This document shows positions 8,978 to 18,879 of a stretch of 64,000 nucleotides of DNA, in pieces. The notes under the pieces were generated by a model. The model searched no databases. It was not told the DNA's origin and worked only from the letters and a program-made list of their open reading frames with translations. This DNA comes from Bacteroidota bacterium (GTDB taxonomy: Bacteria; Bacteroidota; Bacteroidia; B-17B0; Aurantibacillaceae), in assembly GCA_013697245.1 (NCBI GenBank), contig JACCXH010000073.1, positions 53,634-117,633 on the forward strand, given 5' to 3'. Every line of letters starts with the position of its first letter. Position 1 is the stretch's first letter. The translations under genes were made by a program, and so were the position numbers.

Positions 8978-11209
8978 ATGGCAACTATAAAATATTCAGA
9001 GCAGATAGCTGATCTAGAAGCGGCAAAAAATTTAGGGCTTTTAGCAGAAGAGTTTGACAAAATTAAATCAATACTTGGCCGAACCCCTAATTTTACTGAG
9101 GTTTCTATCTTTTCTGTGATGTGGAGCGAGCACTGTTCTTATAAAAATTCAATTACCTGGCTAAAAACTTTACCAAAAGACGGGCCACATATGCTGGCCA
9201 AGGCCGGTGAGGAAAATGCAGGGTTAGTTGATATAGGAGATGGTTTGGCTTGTTGTTTTAAAATAGAATCGCATAACCACCCAAGTGCTATTGAGCCATA
9301 CCAAGGTGCAGCAACAGGTGTTGGCGGTATAAACCGCGATATATTTACAATGGGCGCAAGGCCAATTGCCCAATTAAACTCTTTGCGTTTTGGCGATCTT
9401 AATTCGGCAAAAACCCAATGGCTGTTAAAAGGCGTGGTTAAAGGCATTGGCGATTATGGTAATGCTTTTGGCATTCCAACCGTTGGCGGCGAGGTTTTTT
9501 TTGACGAATGTTATAATGTCAACCCCCTTGTAAACGCTATGAGCGTGGGCATTGTAAAACAAGGCGAAACAGTAAGCGCTACTTCGTACGGAGCAGGTAA
9601 CCCTGTGTTTATTGTTGGCTCATCAACCGGCAAGGATGGTATTGCAGGTGCTGCTTTTGCCAGTAAAGATCTTACCGAAGATTCTGCCAAAGACCTTCCC
9701 TCAGTGCAAGTGGGCGACCCATTTCAGGAAAAATTGTTATTGGAGGCTACCTTAGAGGTTATCAAAACAGGCGCGGTTGTTGGTATGCAGGATATGGGCG
9801 CTGCGGGTATTACCTGTTCTACTTCCGAAATGAGCGCAAAAGGCGAGCATGGGATGAATATTTGGTTACATAAAGTACCAACGCGTCAGGCAGGTATGCA
9901 CCCTTTCGAAATTTTATTGTCAGAGTCTCAGGAACGTATGTTGGTTGTGGTTGAAAAAGGAAAAGAACATCTTGTAAAAGCTGTATTTGATAAATGGGAC
10001 CTTAACTGCGAACAAATTGGCGAAGTAACTACTGGCGACCGATTAAAATATTATATGAATGATGAGCTTGTAGCAGATGTGCCGGCAGGTGTTTTGGTAC
10101 TAGGAGGCGGCGCACCGATCTATGAAAGAGAATATAAAGAGCCGGCCTATTACGCTGAATCTAAAAAATTTGACATCAATTCTGTTTTTGAACCAACCGA
10201 TTTAAAACCTATTATGCAGCATTTGGCTAAACATCCCAATTTAGCAAGTAAACGTTGGGTGTATAACCAATATGATAGTATGGTAGGCACTATAAATATG
10301 AGCACCAACAAACCAAGCGATGCCGCCATTGTAAATATTAAAGGAAGCAACAAAGGTTTGGTAATGACAGTTGATTGCAATGCCCGTTATGTAAATGCCG
10401 ACCCTGAAAACGGCTGTGCTATTGCGGTAAGCGAAGCTGCACGAAACATTGTGTGTAGTGGCGGTATACCAAGTGCAGTAACCAACTGCTTAAATTTTGG
10501 GAATCCTTATAATCCCGAAGTGTACTGGCAATTTGTTGGTTCTATAAAAGGAATGAGCAGTGCTTGTTTAAAATTTCAAACACCGGTTACGGGTGGCAAT
10601 GTTAGTTTTTATAATCAATCAAGTTACGAGGGGCCGGTGTTCCCAACGCCTACCATTGGTATGATTGGGATATTAGAAGATAAGGCATTACAAACAACCT
10701 TAGATTTTAAGCACGAAGGCGATACCATTTATTTAATTGGCGAAAGCAAGAATGATATTTCTTCGTCAGAATACTTATACAGTTTTTGCAAAGTAAAGAA
10801 CAGCCCGGCGCCATATTTTAATTTAGATACTGAATACAATGTACAACAAGCTGTTAAGGCGGTTATTAAATATAAACTCATCAATTCGGCCCATGATATA
10901 AGCGATGGAGGTTTATTTATGAATCTTCTTGAAAGCGCCATGGTAAATAATTTAGGTTTTGAGATCAATACAGAACTTTCTATCCGTAAAGATGCATTTT
11001 TGTTTGGTGAAGCTCAAAGCCGTGTGGTGGTAACCGCTTCAGAAGCGAATACTTTAAAACTAGAAACAGAATTAAAACAACAGAATATCCCATTTACAAA
11101 GCTAGGTGTTGTTAAAGGTAATGCGGTACTTATAGATGCTGTTAATTACGGAACCGTTAGTGATTATAAACATTCTTTTGATACAAGTATAGAAGGTTAC
11201 ATGAACTAA
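8978..11209 (+). CDS. purL: Phosphoribosylformylglycinamidine synthase subunit PurL
   Basis: ATP-dependent amidation of FGAR to FGAM, the fourth step of purine biosynthesis, in the cytoplasm. At 743 residues it is the short Bacillus-type PurL, which works with separate PurQ and PurS (not in this window). Visible signatures are SVMWSEHCSYKNS near residue 50, IESHNHPSAIEPYQGAATG near 92-110, the GMQDMGAAGITCSTSEM stretch, and a C-terminal AIRS-like domain with AHDISDGGL. It appears monocistronic: the upstream gene is divergent and a strong hairpin terminator follows the stop codon. Confidence 0.97.
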   Translation: MATIKYSEQIADLEAAKNLGLLAEEFDKIKSILGRTPNFTEVSIFSVMWSEHCSYKNSITWLKTLPKDGPHMLAKAGEENAGLVDIGDGLACCFKIESHNHPSAIEPYQGAATGVGGINRDIFTMGARPIAQLNSLRFGDLNSAKTQWLLKGVVKGIGDYGNAFGIPTVGGEVFFDECYNVNPLVNAMSVGIVKQGETVSATSYGAGNPVFIVGSSTGKDGIAGAAFASKDLTEDSAKDLPSVQVGDPFQEKLLLEATLEVIKTGAVVGMQDMGAAGITCSTSEMSAKGEHGMNIWLHKVPTRQAGMHPFEILLSESQERMLVVVEKGKEHLVKAVFDKWDLNCEQIGEVTTGDRLKYYMNDELVADVPAGVLVLGGGAPIYEREYKEPAYYAESKKFDINSVFEPTDLKPIMQHLAKHPNLASKRWVYNQYDSMVGTINMSTNKPSDAAIVNIKGSNKGLVMTVDCNARYVNADPENGCAIAVSEAARNIVCSGGIPSAVTNCLNFGNPYNPEVYWQFVGSIKGMSSACLKFQTPVTGGNVSFYNQSSYEGPVFPTPTIGMIGILEDKALQTTLDFKHEGDTIYLIGESKNDISSSEYLYSFCKVKNSPAPYFNLDTEYNVQQAVKAVIKYKLINSAHDISDGGLFMNLLESAMVNNLGFEINTELSIRKDAFLFGEAQSRVVVTASEANTLKLETELKQQNIPFTKLGVVKGNAVLIDAVNYGTVSDYKHSFDTSIEGYMN

Positions 11210-11211
11210 TT

Positions 11212-11243
11212 AAAAAGGGCTTCAAAATTTTGAAGCCCTTTTT
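11212..11243 (+). terminator. Rho-independent terminator after purL
   Basis: Near-perfect hairpin with stem AAAGGGCTTCAAAA/TTTTGAAGCCCTTT followed by T residues, starting 3 bp after the purL stop. It is symmetric and can also serve the convergent DUF4142 gene. Confidence 0.85.
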
Positions 11244-11269
11244 AATAATTTATTAATTGTTCCCTTTTA

Positions 11270-11842
11270 TTATTTTTTATCCTTGATATTATCTTGTGTG
11301 GTTTTCACCATTTCTAAATGCGAACCAACTACAGGGGCAGATTTTTGTGCCCAGGCTTTAATTTCAGCATCGTCACATTTTTCTGAAACACCCTCTAACA
11401 TTTTAAGTGCATCCTCGTGTTTATCTTTCATTTTAGAAACATAAGCCTTATCGTAATCCATGCCTGTTTTTTCGTTCAATTGTTCAATATCTTTTCTTTG
11501 ATCTTCGGTTAAATTTAGTGGAAGGGTAACTGATTTTGAAGTCGCCAGTTTTTCAATTTCCACATTCATTTTACCATGCGCTTCCATCATCATCATTGCT
11601 AATTTTTTAACTTCAGGTGTAGCGGCATTCATACAAGCATTTTCAGCGGCTTTAATTTCATACATGTTACCCGAATAAGCATCCACCAAATGATCAACGG
11701 CTTTCTCCTCTTTACCATCAAATTTTTCTTCGTTAGCTTGTTCAGCAATCTCTTTAGAGTCTTTGTTATCAGAGCAAGCTGTGTTTAATACGGTTAGTAT
11801 TCCTAACGCTGTAATACATGTTATTTTTTTTAATGAATTCAT
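11270..11842 (-). CDS. DUF4142 family lipoprotein
   Basis: Predicted envelope lipoprotein of 190 residues. The signal peptide ends in a lipobox-like LNTACSD (Cys at residue 23). The mature part is a ferritin-like helical DUF4142 domain with segments such as VDHLVDAYSGNMYEIKAAE and MEAHGKMNVEIEKLA. Family function is not established; members are often linked to stress responses. Nothing in the local context clarifies its role. The gene is convergent with purL. Confidence 0.85.
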   Translation of the reverse strand: MNSLKKITCITALGILTVLNTACSDNKDSKEIAEQANEEKFDGKEEKAVDHLVDAYSGNMYEIKAAENACMNAATPEVKKLAMMMMEAHGKMNVEIEKLATSKSVTLPLNLTEDQRKDIEQLNEKTGMDYDKAYVSKMKDKHEDALKMLEGVSEKCDDAEIKAWAQKSAPVVGSHLEMVKTTQDNIKDKK

Positions 11843-11981
11843 AGTTTTTTTTCCTTTTATATATAAAACATCATGCCAGCAATTATATTATCACAAAAGA
11901 GAGGAATAGCAGTATTTGCGCAATGTTTTACCCAACAATAAAAAACAATCCCCGTTTTTAAACATGACTATGAAAAAATGA

Positions 11982-12266
11982 TTATTTTTTGTTGGTGTTT
12001 TTTGATATTTTTTTTGGTTTTTCATCCACGTCTTCTTTTATGGGAGGTTGCTCGTTCTCATAATAATTTGAGCCATCAAAGCCCTTCCCTGTGCCTTTTT
12101 TATTTTTTAGATGGCCACCTTTATTATACTCTTCGTCACTATTTTTTACATTATTTATATTCTCGCCTTGGTTTCTTAAAGCACTACCTTCTTCTTTTTT
12201 AGAAGCCGGTGTTTCAGACTTTTTAGTTTGAGAATTTTTTTCGACTTTCTTTTTTAGATCAGACAT
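11982..12266 (-). CDS. Small hydrophilic protein of unknown function (94 aa)
   Basis: Highly charged, low-complexity protein rich in Lys, Glu, Asn and Gly with no hydrophobic segment, probably intrinsically disordered. The ATG at 12266 (MSDLKKKVEKN) is chosen because the extension upstream of it is hydrophobic and unlike the rest. It resembles small Gly/Lys-rich stress proteins in composition only. It stands alone between the DUF4142 gene and dusB. Confidence 0.6.
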   Translation of the reverse strand: MSDLKKKVEKNSQTKKSETPASKKEEGSALRNQGENINNVKNSDEEYNKGGHLKNKKGTGKGFDGSNYYENEQPPIKEDVDEKPKKISKNTNKK

Positions 12267-12364
12267 GATACTAGTTTTGCATAGATGCATGTAAAAAGTA
12301 TGCCAATACGTTAATAAGCCGTTATAATACACGAGTTAAAAAAATAAGAAAGGGTTTTTTTAAA

Positions 12365-13357
12365 TCAAATGCTTTGTAATTCGGGCAATTGACTCACAGA
12401 ATCCAATACCTCAAATAATTCTGCGGAAGAATTTAGCGTAACTAATTTAGTGCGGGTTTCCTTAAAATTCGGAATGCCTTTAAAATAATTGGCATAGTGA
12501 TTGCGCATTTCCAACAGGCCTAGTTTTTCACCTTTCCATTCAACCGATTTTTGTAAATGTAATTTGCATACTTCCACCCGATTTACAATTGTTGGTCTGG
12601 CCAAATGCTCGCCGGTTTTAAAAAAATGTTTTATCTCATTAAAGATCCATGGGTAACCAATGGCAGCACGGCCTATCATAATACCGTCAATACCATATTT
12701 GTTCTTATATTCCAATGCTTTTTCAGGACTATCAATATCACCATTACCAAATATTGGAATTTTTATACGCGGATTATTTTTTACTGCGGCAATAGGTTCC
12801 CAATTGGCAGAACCCTTATACATTTGCTGGCGCGTGCGGCCGTGTATGGATAAAGCTTTGATGCCAATGTCCTGTAAACGCTCAGCTACTTCCATAATGT
12901 TAATGGTATTATCATCCCAGCCTAAGCGTGTTTTAACGGTAACAGGTAAATTGGTACTTTTTATAACAGCTTTGGTTAAACGCACCATCAGATCAATATC
13001 TTTTAAAACACCTGCACCCGCACCTTTACAAACCACTTTTTTTACCGGGCAACCAAAATTAATATCTACAATATCCGGATTAGCGGCATCTACAATTTTT
13101 CCGGAAAGGCCCATTGCTTCCTCATCGCCACCAAATATTTGTATGCCTATTGGGCGTTCATAATCAAATATGTCTAATTTTTTGCGGCTTTTGATCGCAT
13201 CGCGAATAAGGCCTTCACTGCTTATGAATTCGGTGTACATAAGGTCGGCACCATATTGCTTGCAAACCAAACGAAACGGCGGGTCACTTACATCCTCCAT
13301 AGGCGCAAGTAATAATGGAAAATCAGGAAGTTCTATATTATCACCAATTTTAATCAC
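12365..13357 (-). CDS. dusB: tRNA-dihydrouridine synthase DusB
   Basis: FMN-dependent reduction of uridine to dihydrouridine in the tRNA D-loop. The 330-residue protein starts with the TIM-barrel motif LLLAPMEDVSDPPFR (about 15-29), has the active-site Cys in DINFGCPVKKV (about residue 102), the flavin-binding SIHGRTRQQMYKG and IPIFGNGDI, and IDGIMIGRAAIGYPWIF near 225. Start is GTG at 13357. It lies just downstream of an exported-protein gene in the same direction. Confidence 0.95.
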   Translation of the reverse strand: MIKIGDNIELPDFPLLLAPMEDVSDPPFRLVCKQYGADLMYTEFISSEGLIRDAIKSRKKLDIFDYERPIGIQIFGGDEEAMGLSGKIVDAANPDIVDINFGCPVKKVVCKGAGAGVLKDIDLMVRLTKAVIKSTNLPVTVKTRLGWDDNTINIMEVAERLQDIGIKALSIHGRTRQQMYKGSANWEPIAAVKNNPRIKIPIFGNGDIDSPEKALEYKNKYGIDGIMIGRAAIGYPWIFNEIKHFFKTGEHLARPTIVNRVEVCKLHLQKSVEWKGEKLGLLEMRNHYANYFKGIPNFKETRTKLVTLNSSAELFEVLDSVSQLPELQSI

Positions 13358-13387
13358 GGCGCAAAGATAATAAAAAAGAAGTGAACA

Positions 13388-13999
13388 TTATCTGCCTTGC
13401 TGATTGTAAACCTCATCCAGCATGTTTTCCATGTCGGCTTTAAAAAGGTTAATTCTGCCCAATGTTACATTTATGGTAACGGTTTGCTTATTATAATGTT
13501 CTTTTTTATATGTTTTAAATTGTTTGGGCACAAAAGGAAGACTGAAATTTACTTTGTAATTATCGTATTTAAAATTACTATTGGTATTATTCGTATTAAC
13601 AATACTGTTTTCGGTGCTATAAATATTTAGAGTTATGCTTTGGTCTCGCCATTTATGATTAAAATAAATTTGCCCGGGTAGCACAAAACTTTTTGTGTTT
13701 TGATTGCTCAGTGCAGGAAATTGTTCTTTTTGCAGATCAGCTTTAAAATATAAAACACTGTCTGACGGATTATTTAACCAGGTATCACTTGTATCGCCCT
13801 GAATTTTAAAATCGGCAAAGGTAACTTTTAAATAAAAATCGTTTTTGCTTTCATCATAAAATAAATAGGAAGGCCCTTTTACGGTATAACAATCAACAGA
13901 ATCTAAACACGACTCGATAGATGTACCCGAAGAGCCCACGACCTGTGCTGAAAATTTTAAAGAAAAAATTAATAAAAAAAATATAAAATATAACTTCAT
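13388..13999 (-). CDS. Exported protein of unknown function (203 aa)
   Basis: The ATG at 13999 gives a typical signal peptide (MKLYFIFFLLIFSLKFSAQ). A start six codons upstream is possible but would lengthen the n-region. The mature part looks like a small beta-rich periplasmic domain, with paired segments resembling lipid-binding beta barrels, but I cannot assign it to YceI or another family. No lipobox. It is 30 bp upstream of dusB on the same strand. Confidence 0.8.
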   Translation of the reverse strand: MKLYFIFFLLIFSLKFSAQVVGSSGTSIESCLDSVDCYTVKGPSYLFYDESKNDFYLKVTFADFKIQGDTSDTWLNNPSDSVLYFKADLQKEQFPALSNQNTKSFVLPGQIYFNHKWRDQSITLNIYSTENSIVNTNNTNSNFKYDNYKVNFSLPFVPKQFKTYKKEHYNKQTVTINVTLGRINLFKADMENMLDEVYNQQGR

Positions 14000-14036
14000 A
14001 TGTATAAAGATACGCAAAATGTATGCCTTTAATACC

Positions 14037-15095
14037 TTAAACCTTTTTTCTGTTCATTCCCAAAGCTTTTAACATCCAATTCGGCAATGGCTTTTCTGGT
14101 GCGCGTTTTTTTAGGTCTAAATACCAGCCCCATTTTTTCATGATCGGTATTTTTTTGGTTTCCACAAATTCTATCAAGGCGCCATCTGGGTCTTCGATAT
14201 AAGTAAAGTGTCCTGCTGCTTCGCCCATCTCAAAACCGGCTCCACCGTCAACTGTAAATGGATGACCGGCAGCTTCGCAGGCAGTTTTTAAAGCAGCCAT
14301 ATTTTTTATATCAAAACATAAATGTATAAACCCAAGGTCGCCCCAAAAACGGTTCTCAAAAATTTTGCGTGGCGTGTAATTTTTTGCCTCTACCAATTCA
14401 ATATAACTGTTACCAAATAATTTTGAGAACGGCCCAACGCGTTCTTTGCTATGTGTTAAAATAGCACGCTTAGCTATTACGGCGCCCCCAGGCAATACGG
14501 TAAGATCTGCAAAACTATTTTCTTCTTTAAACAAAACCTTATCATAACCTAAAACATCCGAATAAAATTTAATAGATTGTTCAATATTGCTTACGCCAAT
14601 TATCATGCCTATTGGTCCGCCGGTATCTCTTAAACCTTTACCAAACCAACGATCATCCTCAATTACCTCGAACAAATTTCCAAAAGCATCTTCCATAAAA
14701 AAATGTTGTTTACCAACCGGGTTCTTAGTTATTCCACCCAACAATTTTGCATTTTTAGACTTTAAAAAATTGAAAGAGGCTTGCACATTTTCTGTTTTTA
14801 TTTTGGCGCAAAATAAACCCAGGTCGCCCAATTGAGGCTTGAATGTTGCCGGTTGAGGTGTGCGACTGGTATATTGCCAGATCTCGAAACCACCGCCACC
14901 TTTCATATTAATGGCTAAAATGGCGTGGCGTTTATGCGGTTTGCCACCGGTATAGGGCAGCATTAGGTTGGCTTCTGCGGCCTCTTCAAAAACAGGCACA
15001 TCCATTCCAAAATGGGTATTGTACCAGTTAAAACCCTCGTTAACGTTGGCAACGCCAATGCCTACCTGTTGAATACCCGAAATTATATATGTCAT
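14037..15095 (-). CDS. Double VOC-domain protein (4-hydroxyphenylpyruvate dioxygenase-like)
   Basis: Cytoplasmic protein of 352 residues with two vicinal-oxygen-chelate domains: residues 1-155 (start IQQVGIGVANVNEG, end DAFGNLFEVIED) and about 160-315 (IGVSNIEQSIKFYSDVLGYD to YIEDPDGALIEFVETKK). Candidate metal ligands are His in the second domain (GFIHLCFDI) and Glu in LFEV and LIEF. Resemblance is to HPPD and glyoxalase proteins generally; the substrate cannot be told. It is divergent from kbl with about 50 bp between the starts, so the two may share a promoter region. Confidence 0.8.
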   Translation of the reverse strand: MTYIISGIQQVGIGVANVNEGFNWYNTHFGMDVPVFEEAAEANLMLPYTGGKPHKRHAILAINMKGGGGFEIWQYTSRTPQPATFKPQLGDLGLFCAKIKTENVQASFNFLKSKNAKLLGGITKNPVGKQHFFMEDAFGNLFEVIEDDRWFGKGLRDTGGPIGMIIGVSNIEQSIKFYSDVLGYDKVLFKEENSFADLTVLPGGAVIAKRAILTHSKERVGPFSKLFGNSYIELVEAKNYTPRKIFENRFWGDLGFIHLCFDIKNMAALKTACEAAGHPFTVDGGAGFEMGEAAGHFTYIEDPDGALIEFVETKKIPIMKKWGWYLDLKKRAPEKPLPNWMLKALGMNRKKV

Positions 15096-15146
15096 AGTGG
15101 TGTGATAAAACTTTTGTAAATTTATAGCAGTAAAAATACTAAAATT

Positions 15147-16334
15147 ATGTACGGCAAATTAAAAGAACAACTGCAAAAAACATTAGGTGAAATAGAAAGC
15201 AATGGTTTATTTAAACGTGAACGCGTTATTACCACGCCAATGGATGCGGTTGTAAAAGTAAACGGCAAAGAGGTTATTATTTTTTGTGCCAATAATTATC
15301 TTGGTCTATCATCGCACCCAAAAGTGATAGAGGGAGCTAAAAGGGCTTTAGATAGCCATGGTTTTGGTATGAGCAGTGTACGTTTTATTTGTGGCACACA
15401 GGATATTCATAAACAGCTGGAAGAAAAAATTGCCAAATTTTTAGGAACAGAAGATACTATTTTATATGCAGCCGCTTTTGATGCCAACGGTGGTGTGTTT
15501 GAACCTTTGTTTGATGAGCAGGACGCCATTATTAGCGATGAGTTAAATCATGCCAGTATTATTGATGGTGTACGTTTATGCAAAGCGCAACGCTACCGTT
15601 ACAAAAATTGTGATATGGTCGATCTGGAAGAACAATTAAAGGCGTCTCAAGCCCAACGTAATAGAATTATTGTTACAGATGGTGTGTTTAGCATGGATGG
15701 TTTTGTAGCGCCTTTAGATAAAATTTGTGACCTCGCAGATAAATACAATGCATTGGTGATGGTGGATGAGTGCCATGCCAGCGGTTTTATTGGTAAAACA
15801 GGAAGAGGAACTATTGAAGCAAAAAATGTAATCGGCCGTGTAGATATTATTACGGGTACTCTTGGAAAAGCATTAGGCGGCGCCATGGGCGGCTTTACAT
15901 CGGGTAGAAAAGAAATTATAGAATTGTTACGTCAGCGCTCACGTCCGTATTTATTTAGTAACTCACTTGCGCCAAGTATTGTTGGCGCCAGCTTAGCGGT
16001 GTTTGACATTTTAAGTTCAACAACCGAATTACGTGATAAATTAGAGTGGAACGTAAATTACTTTAAAAAAGGAATTAAAGCAGCGGGCTTAGAAATTAGA
16101 GAAGGCGATAGCGCCATTGTGCCTGTGATGTTATACGATGCCAAATTAGCGCAAACCTTTGCGGCTAAATTATTGGATGAGGGAATTTATGTGATCGGAT
16201 TTTTCTTTCCGGTGGTACCAAAAGATAAAGCGCGTATCCGTGTTCAATTAAGTGCGGCGCACGAAAAAGAACATTTGGATAAAGCCATTGCCGCTTTTGC
16301 TAAAGTTGGCAAAGAGCTGGGAGTTGTGAAGTGA
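15147..16334 (+). CDS. kbl: Glycine C-acetyltransferase (2-amino-3-ketobutyrate CoA ligase)
   Basis: PLP enzyme of the alpha-oxoamine synthase family that cleaves 2-amino-3-ketobutyrate with CoA to glycine and acetyl-CoA in threonine degradation. At 395 residues it has the usual length. Signatures: [15 protein letters not shown] (about 46-60), [13 protein letters not shown] (about 132), [18 protein letters not shown] (about 206), and the PLP lysine in [15 protein letters not shown] (about 235-249). No threonine dehydrogenase gene is beside it. Other members of this fold such as BioF and serine palmitoyltransferase are less likely given the overall match to Kbl. Confidence 0.93.
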   Translation: MYGKLKEQLQKTLGEIESNGLFKRERVITTPMDAVVKVNGKEVIIFCANNYLGLSSHPKVIEGAKRALDSHGFGMSSVRFICGTQDIHKQLEEKIAKFLGTEDTILYAAAFDANGGVFEPLFDEQDAIISDELNHASIIDGVRLCKAQRYRYKNCDMVDLEEQLKASQAQRNRIIVTDGVFSMDGFVAPLDKICDLADKYNALVMVDECHASGFIGKTGRGTIEAKNVIGRVDIITGTLGKALGGAMGGFTSGRKEIIELLRQRSRPYLFSNSLAPSIVGASLAVFDILSSTTELRDKLEWNVNYFKKGIKAAGLEIREGDSAIVPVMLYDAKLAQTFAAKLLDEGIYVIGFFFPVVPKDKARIRVQLSAAHEKEHLDKAIAAFAKVGKELGVVK

Positions 16335-16336
16335 TT

Positions 16337-18211
16337 TTACGATTTATTTTTTGAAACGATTATTGATCTGTACAAGATGCGTATAGAATCTTTTGCTGAT
16401 AAATTGCTCGACACGCAGGCAATAGTAAATGAAAACAGAAAGCTTGAAAAGATATTAATAATACCAATTAGCAGAATGCCAATAAAGATTGTCACCAATT
16501 CTGCCCAATGATATACATATATTGAACCTATTGCGACCCCAAAATTACCTGAAGAAACGGTTACGTGACGTATATCGAAAGGTAAACCAAAAAAAGTTCC
16601 TAAATTTCCTGCGGTTCCTAAGATAAGTCCTAAAAACATATTACCTATAATAGCACCAAGATTTTTTTCTACAAACGCGCCTGCTTTTGTAAGAAATTTT
16701 TGCGAATATTTTTGAGACCATCGAGGATGCTTTTTAATGCGTTCGGCAAAATCCGCAAACACAACTTTATTATCATAATACCCTGTAATAATACCCGCAA
16801 GAGTTAAAAACACACCTGTAATAGCTGCATATATTAAAGACAGGCTCATGAGCGGATGGTTTGATTTTAATTGTTTCTCGGCGGTTGAATAATCAAAGAA
16901 TTGGTAATGAAAATAATCTTTTAGAATAAAAGCAACTAAAAAACAAAGCGGTAACACAATAATTAAATTGCCAAGTAAAGAAACAAACTGACTTTGTATG
17001 ATTTGCTTAAGAACAAGCGCGATATTTGACCTATCGCCGCCTTCGCCTATATTTCTTGCAATGTATGATGCCGTCATAGCGGGCTGTTTGGTGGCTAAAG
17101 TAAAATGTAAAAAATGCATTAATACAAAGCCTAAACCATAATTTAATCCAAATAACAAACCTTCAAAAAACAATGATAAATTTAATTCATGAATATAATG
17201 TTTTACGAAAACAAGAAATACAACTATCAAACCTCCACCCATAGCAGAGCGGAATAATTTTTTATTTTCATTTCTTGAAAAGCCAATGTAATGCTCACCT
17301 TTTTCTGACGTGTGGCTCATTATGCGGTACGCCAATAACCCTGTATTTGTTTTTATAAAACTTTGTACACTATACTTTTCATGATTTGCTTTTAATAATG
17401 TAAGCGATAATTCTCTTGAGGCAATATGTTTTATCTCTCTTTCTTTAGAAAAAATAAGAATTAATGTGCGTATTCGTTTAATGTGTTGTTCTGCCCTCTT
17501 AATTAAAAATGTAAGATGCAGGCTGGTGCCCATGTCATCTTTTTTTGACACCAGTATTTTAAATATTTGTTCACAGCGTCTCAGTTCTATAAGTACAATA
17601 GTGCTGTTCTGCTCAATGTCTGTCTTGGTTTCATCGGCCTCAACAAATTCATTAATAGCCCTGTTCAATTCAAAAAAAGGCGAATGTGTATCATCTGCTT
17701 CGGGTAGTTTTTGCACAATGTATGGATCAACGCCTAAGGTTACCAAACGGTGCGAGAGTATAACCAGGGCATTTTTTAATTGTAAATTAACATTAGCCTG
17801 GTAAAAAGAATTGGTAAGAACAAAAAATGAAAAGATTTTTGACCAGTTATTAGCATCTATTTTAGTTAGCCACTCGCTACTTTTTTTAGTTTCAAATAAA
17901 AAAGAAAGAAAATTACCAACCTCTGTTGTATTAGTTACCGGCGGAAAAAATTTATATTTTATTCGTTTAACTAATTCGGAAAAAAAACCATGGCTGGTAT
18001 TAATGCCATAGTCTGTAAATGCATTTACAAAAAATGCGTTCTCAAGAAATAAACTTGTAAATTTTTTTAATTCAAACTGTAATACATCATTATTTTTTTG
18101 ACGGTTTAACAAGGTTGCAAGCTGCTCGTTAAAATCATTTTTGCCGGAAATTCGTTTGATTTCGGCAATTAAGAAAAAAATATTCAGGTACTGATCCTTT
18201 TTAAGTTCCAT
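16337..18211 (-). CDS. Gcr-family membrane protein (PF10136 'site-specific recombinase' family)
   Basis: Protein of 624 residues. The N-terminal half is soluble and helical, with a family-typical stretch SLHLTFLIKRAEQHIKRIR near residue 230. The C-terminal half carries several membrane helices between about 330 and 615 (for example GGGLIVVFLVFVKHYIHEL and GTAGNLGTFFGLPFDIRHV). The family name comes from a Neisseria study; the fold has no tyrosine or serine recombinase motif, so I do not treat it as a mobile-element enzyme. It is convergent with kbl with 2 bp between stop codons. Confidence 0.8.
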   Translation of the reverse strand: MELKKDQYLNIFFLIAEIKRISGKNDFNEQLATLLNRQKNNDVLQFELKKFTSLFLENAFFVNAFTDYGINTSHGFFSELVKRIKYKFFPPVTNTTEVGNFLSFLFETKKSSEWLTKIDANNWSKIFSFFVLTNSFYQANVNLQLKNALVILSHRLVTLGVDPYIVQKLPEADDTHSPFFELNRAINEFVEADETKTDIEQNSTIVLIELRRCEQIFKILVSKKDDMGTSLHLTFLIKRAEQHIKRIRTLILIFSKEREIKHIASRELSLTLLKANHEKYSVQSFIKTNTGLLAYRIMSHTSEKGEHYIGFSRNENKKLFRSAMGGGLIVVFLVFVKHYIHELNLSLFFEGLLFGLNYGLGFVLMHFLHFTLATKQPAMTASYIARNIGEGGDRSNIALVLKQIIQSQFVSLLGNLIIVLPLCFLVAFILKDYFHYQFFDYSTAEKQLKSNHPLMSLSLIYAAITGVFLTLAGIITGYYDNKVVFADFAERIKKHPRWSQKYSQKFLTKAGAFVEKNLGAIIGNMFLGLILGTAGNLGTFFGLPFDIRHVTVSSGNFGVAIGSIYVYHWAELVTIFIGILLIGIINIFSSFLFSFTIACVSSNLSAKDSIRILYRSIIVSKNKS

Positions 18212-18385
18212 AATGGTTTAGGTCTGTAATATACGCAACAGTATTAATATTATAGTTTGGGGAGTAATTTCCGCAACTAAATTGTATCTTTTTGTTAAAT
18301 AAGTCATTATTTACTCTCACAAACCAACCAATTAACAGGAATAAAATTTGATGCTTTTTTATACTAAACTTTTAAATATAAAGCC

Positions 18386-18496
18386 ATGTATTCAAAAGAG
18401 ATCAAAATAGACCCTGTTTCGAAAATTCTTTCGGGAAAAATTTCTAAGATATTAATTCTTGCTGCAATCATTCTTGCTGCATGTTTATCTGTTTAA
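18386..18496 (+). CDS. Possible small membrane protein (36 aa)
   Basis: Short frame from ATG 18386 to TAA 18496. It has a polar N-terminus (MYSKEIKIDPVSK) followed by one hydrophobic helix rich in Ile, Leu and Ala (ISKILILAAIILAACLSV). It ends 1 bp before the stop of the convergent S4-domain gene. The layout of charged head plus one membrane helix fits a small membrane protein, but random occurrence is possible. Confidence 0.35.
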   Translation: MYSKEIKIDPVSKILSGKISKILILAAIILAACLSV

Positions 18497-18497
18497 T

Positions 18498-18875
18498 TTA
18501 ATTCGGATCGTTAAACCCAAAAATATCACGCCGGTCTTTTTTTGTTGGCCTGCCCGCACCTTTTGGACGTTTAATATTTGTATTAAAAAATACGGAGTCT
18601 AATTTTTCCTGCTTGGTTTGTGGTGGCGAGTGATCTGTATAATGTTTTTGCGCGAGTTCAAAATTACCACGCTTCTCAATTAATGCAGTTACTTCAATTA
18701 TTTTTTTTATATCACTAATTGTAAGCGTATATTTTTCGCCAACTTTTACAAGATGCGAGGGTTTAAAATTATCACCCTCCAGCTTTACCTTTCCACCTTT
18801 AATGGCTTCAGATGCCAGTGTACGCGATTTGTACATGCGTATGGCCCATAAATAAGTATCTGCTCTTACTTCCAT
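18498..18875 (-). CDS. S4-domain RNA-binding protein (Hsp15/HslR-like)
   Basis: Small basic protein of 125 residues. The S4 RNA-binding fold spans about residues 1-65 (RADTYLWAIRMYKSRTLASE, GGKVKLEGDNFKPSHLVKVG). A basic C-terminal tail (RPKGAGRPTKKDRRDIFG) follows, as in Hsp15, which rescues 50S subunits carrying stalled nascent chains. It starts 4 bp downstream of the sialidase-like gene on the same strand. Confidence 0.88.
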   Translation of the reverse strand: MEVRADTYLWAIRMYKSRTLASEAIKGGKVKLEGDNFKPSHLVKVGEKYTLTISDIKKIIEVTALIEKRGNFELAQKHYTDHSPPQTKQEKLDSVFFNTNIKRPKGAGRPTKKDRRDIFGFNDPN

Positions 18876-18879
18876 CTTT

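Noticed and set aside
8650..9012. 120-codon plus-strand frame before purL
   Set aside because: It overlaps the phosphatase gene antisense and the purL start; the composition is that of a shadow frame.
16337..18211. Gene whose family is named 'site-specific recombinase', tempting as the island's integrase
   Set aside because: It lies 23 kb outside the island, has several membrane helices and no tyrosine or serine recombinase motifs; the family name is misleading.
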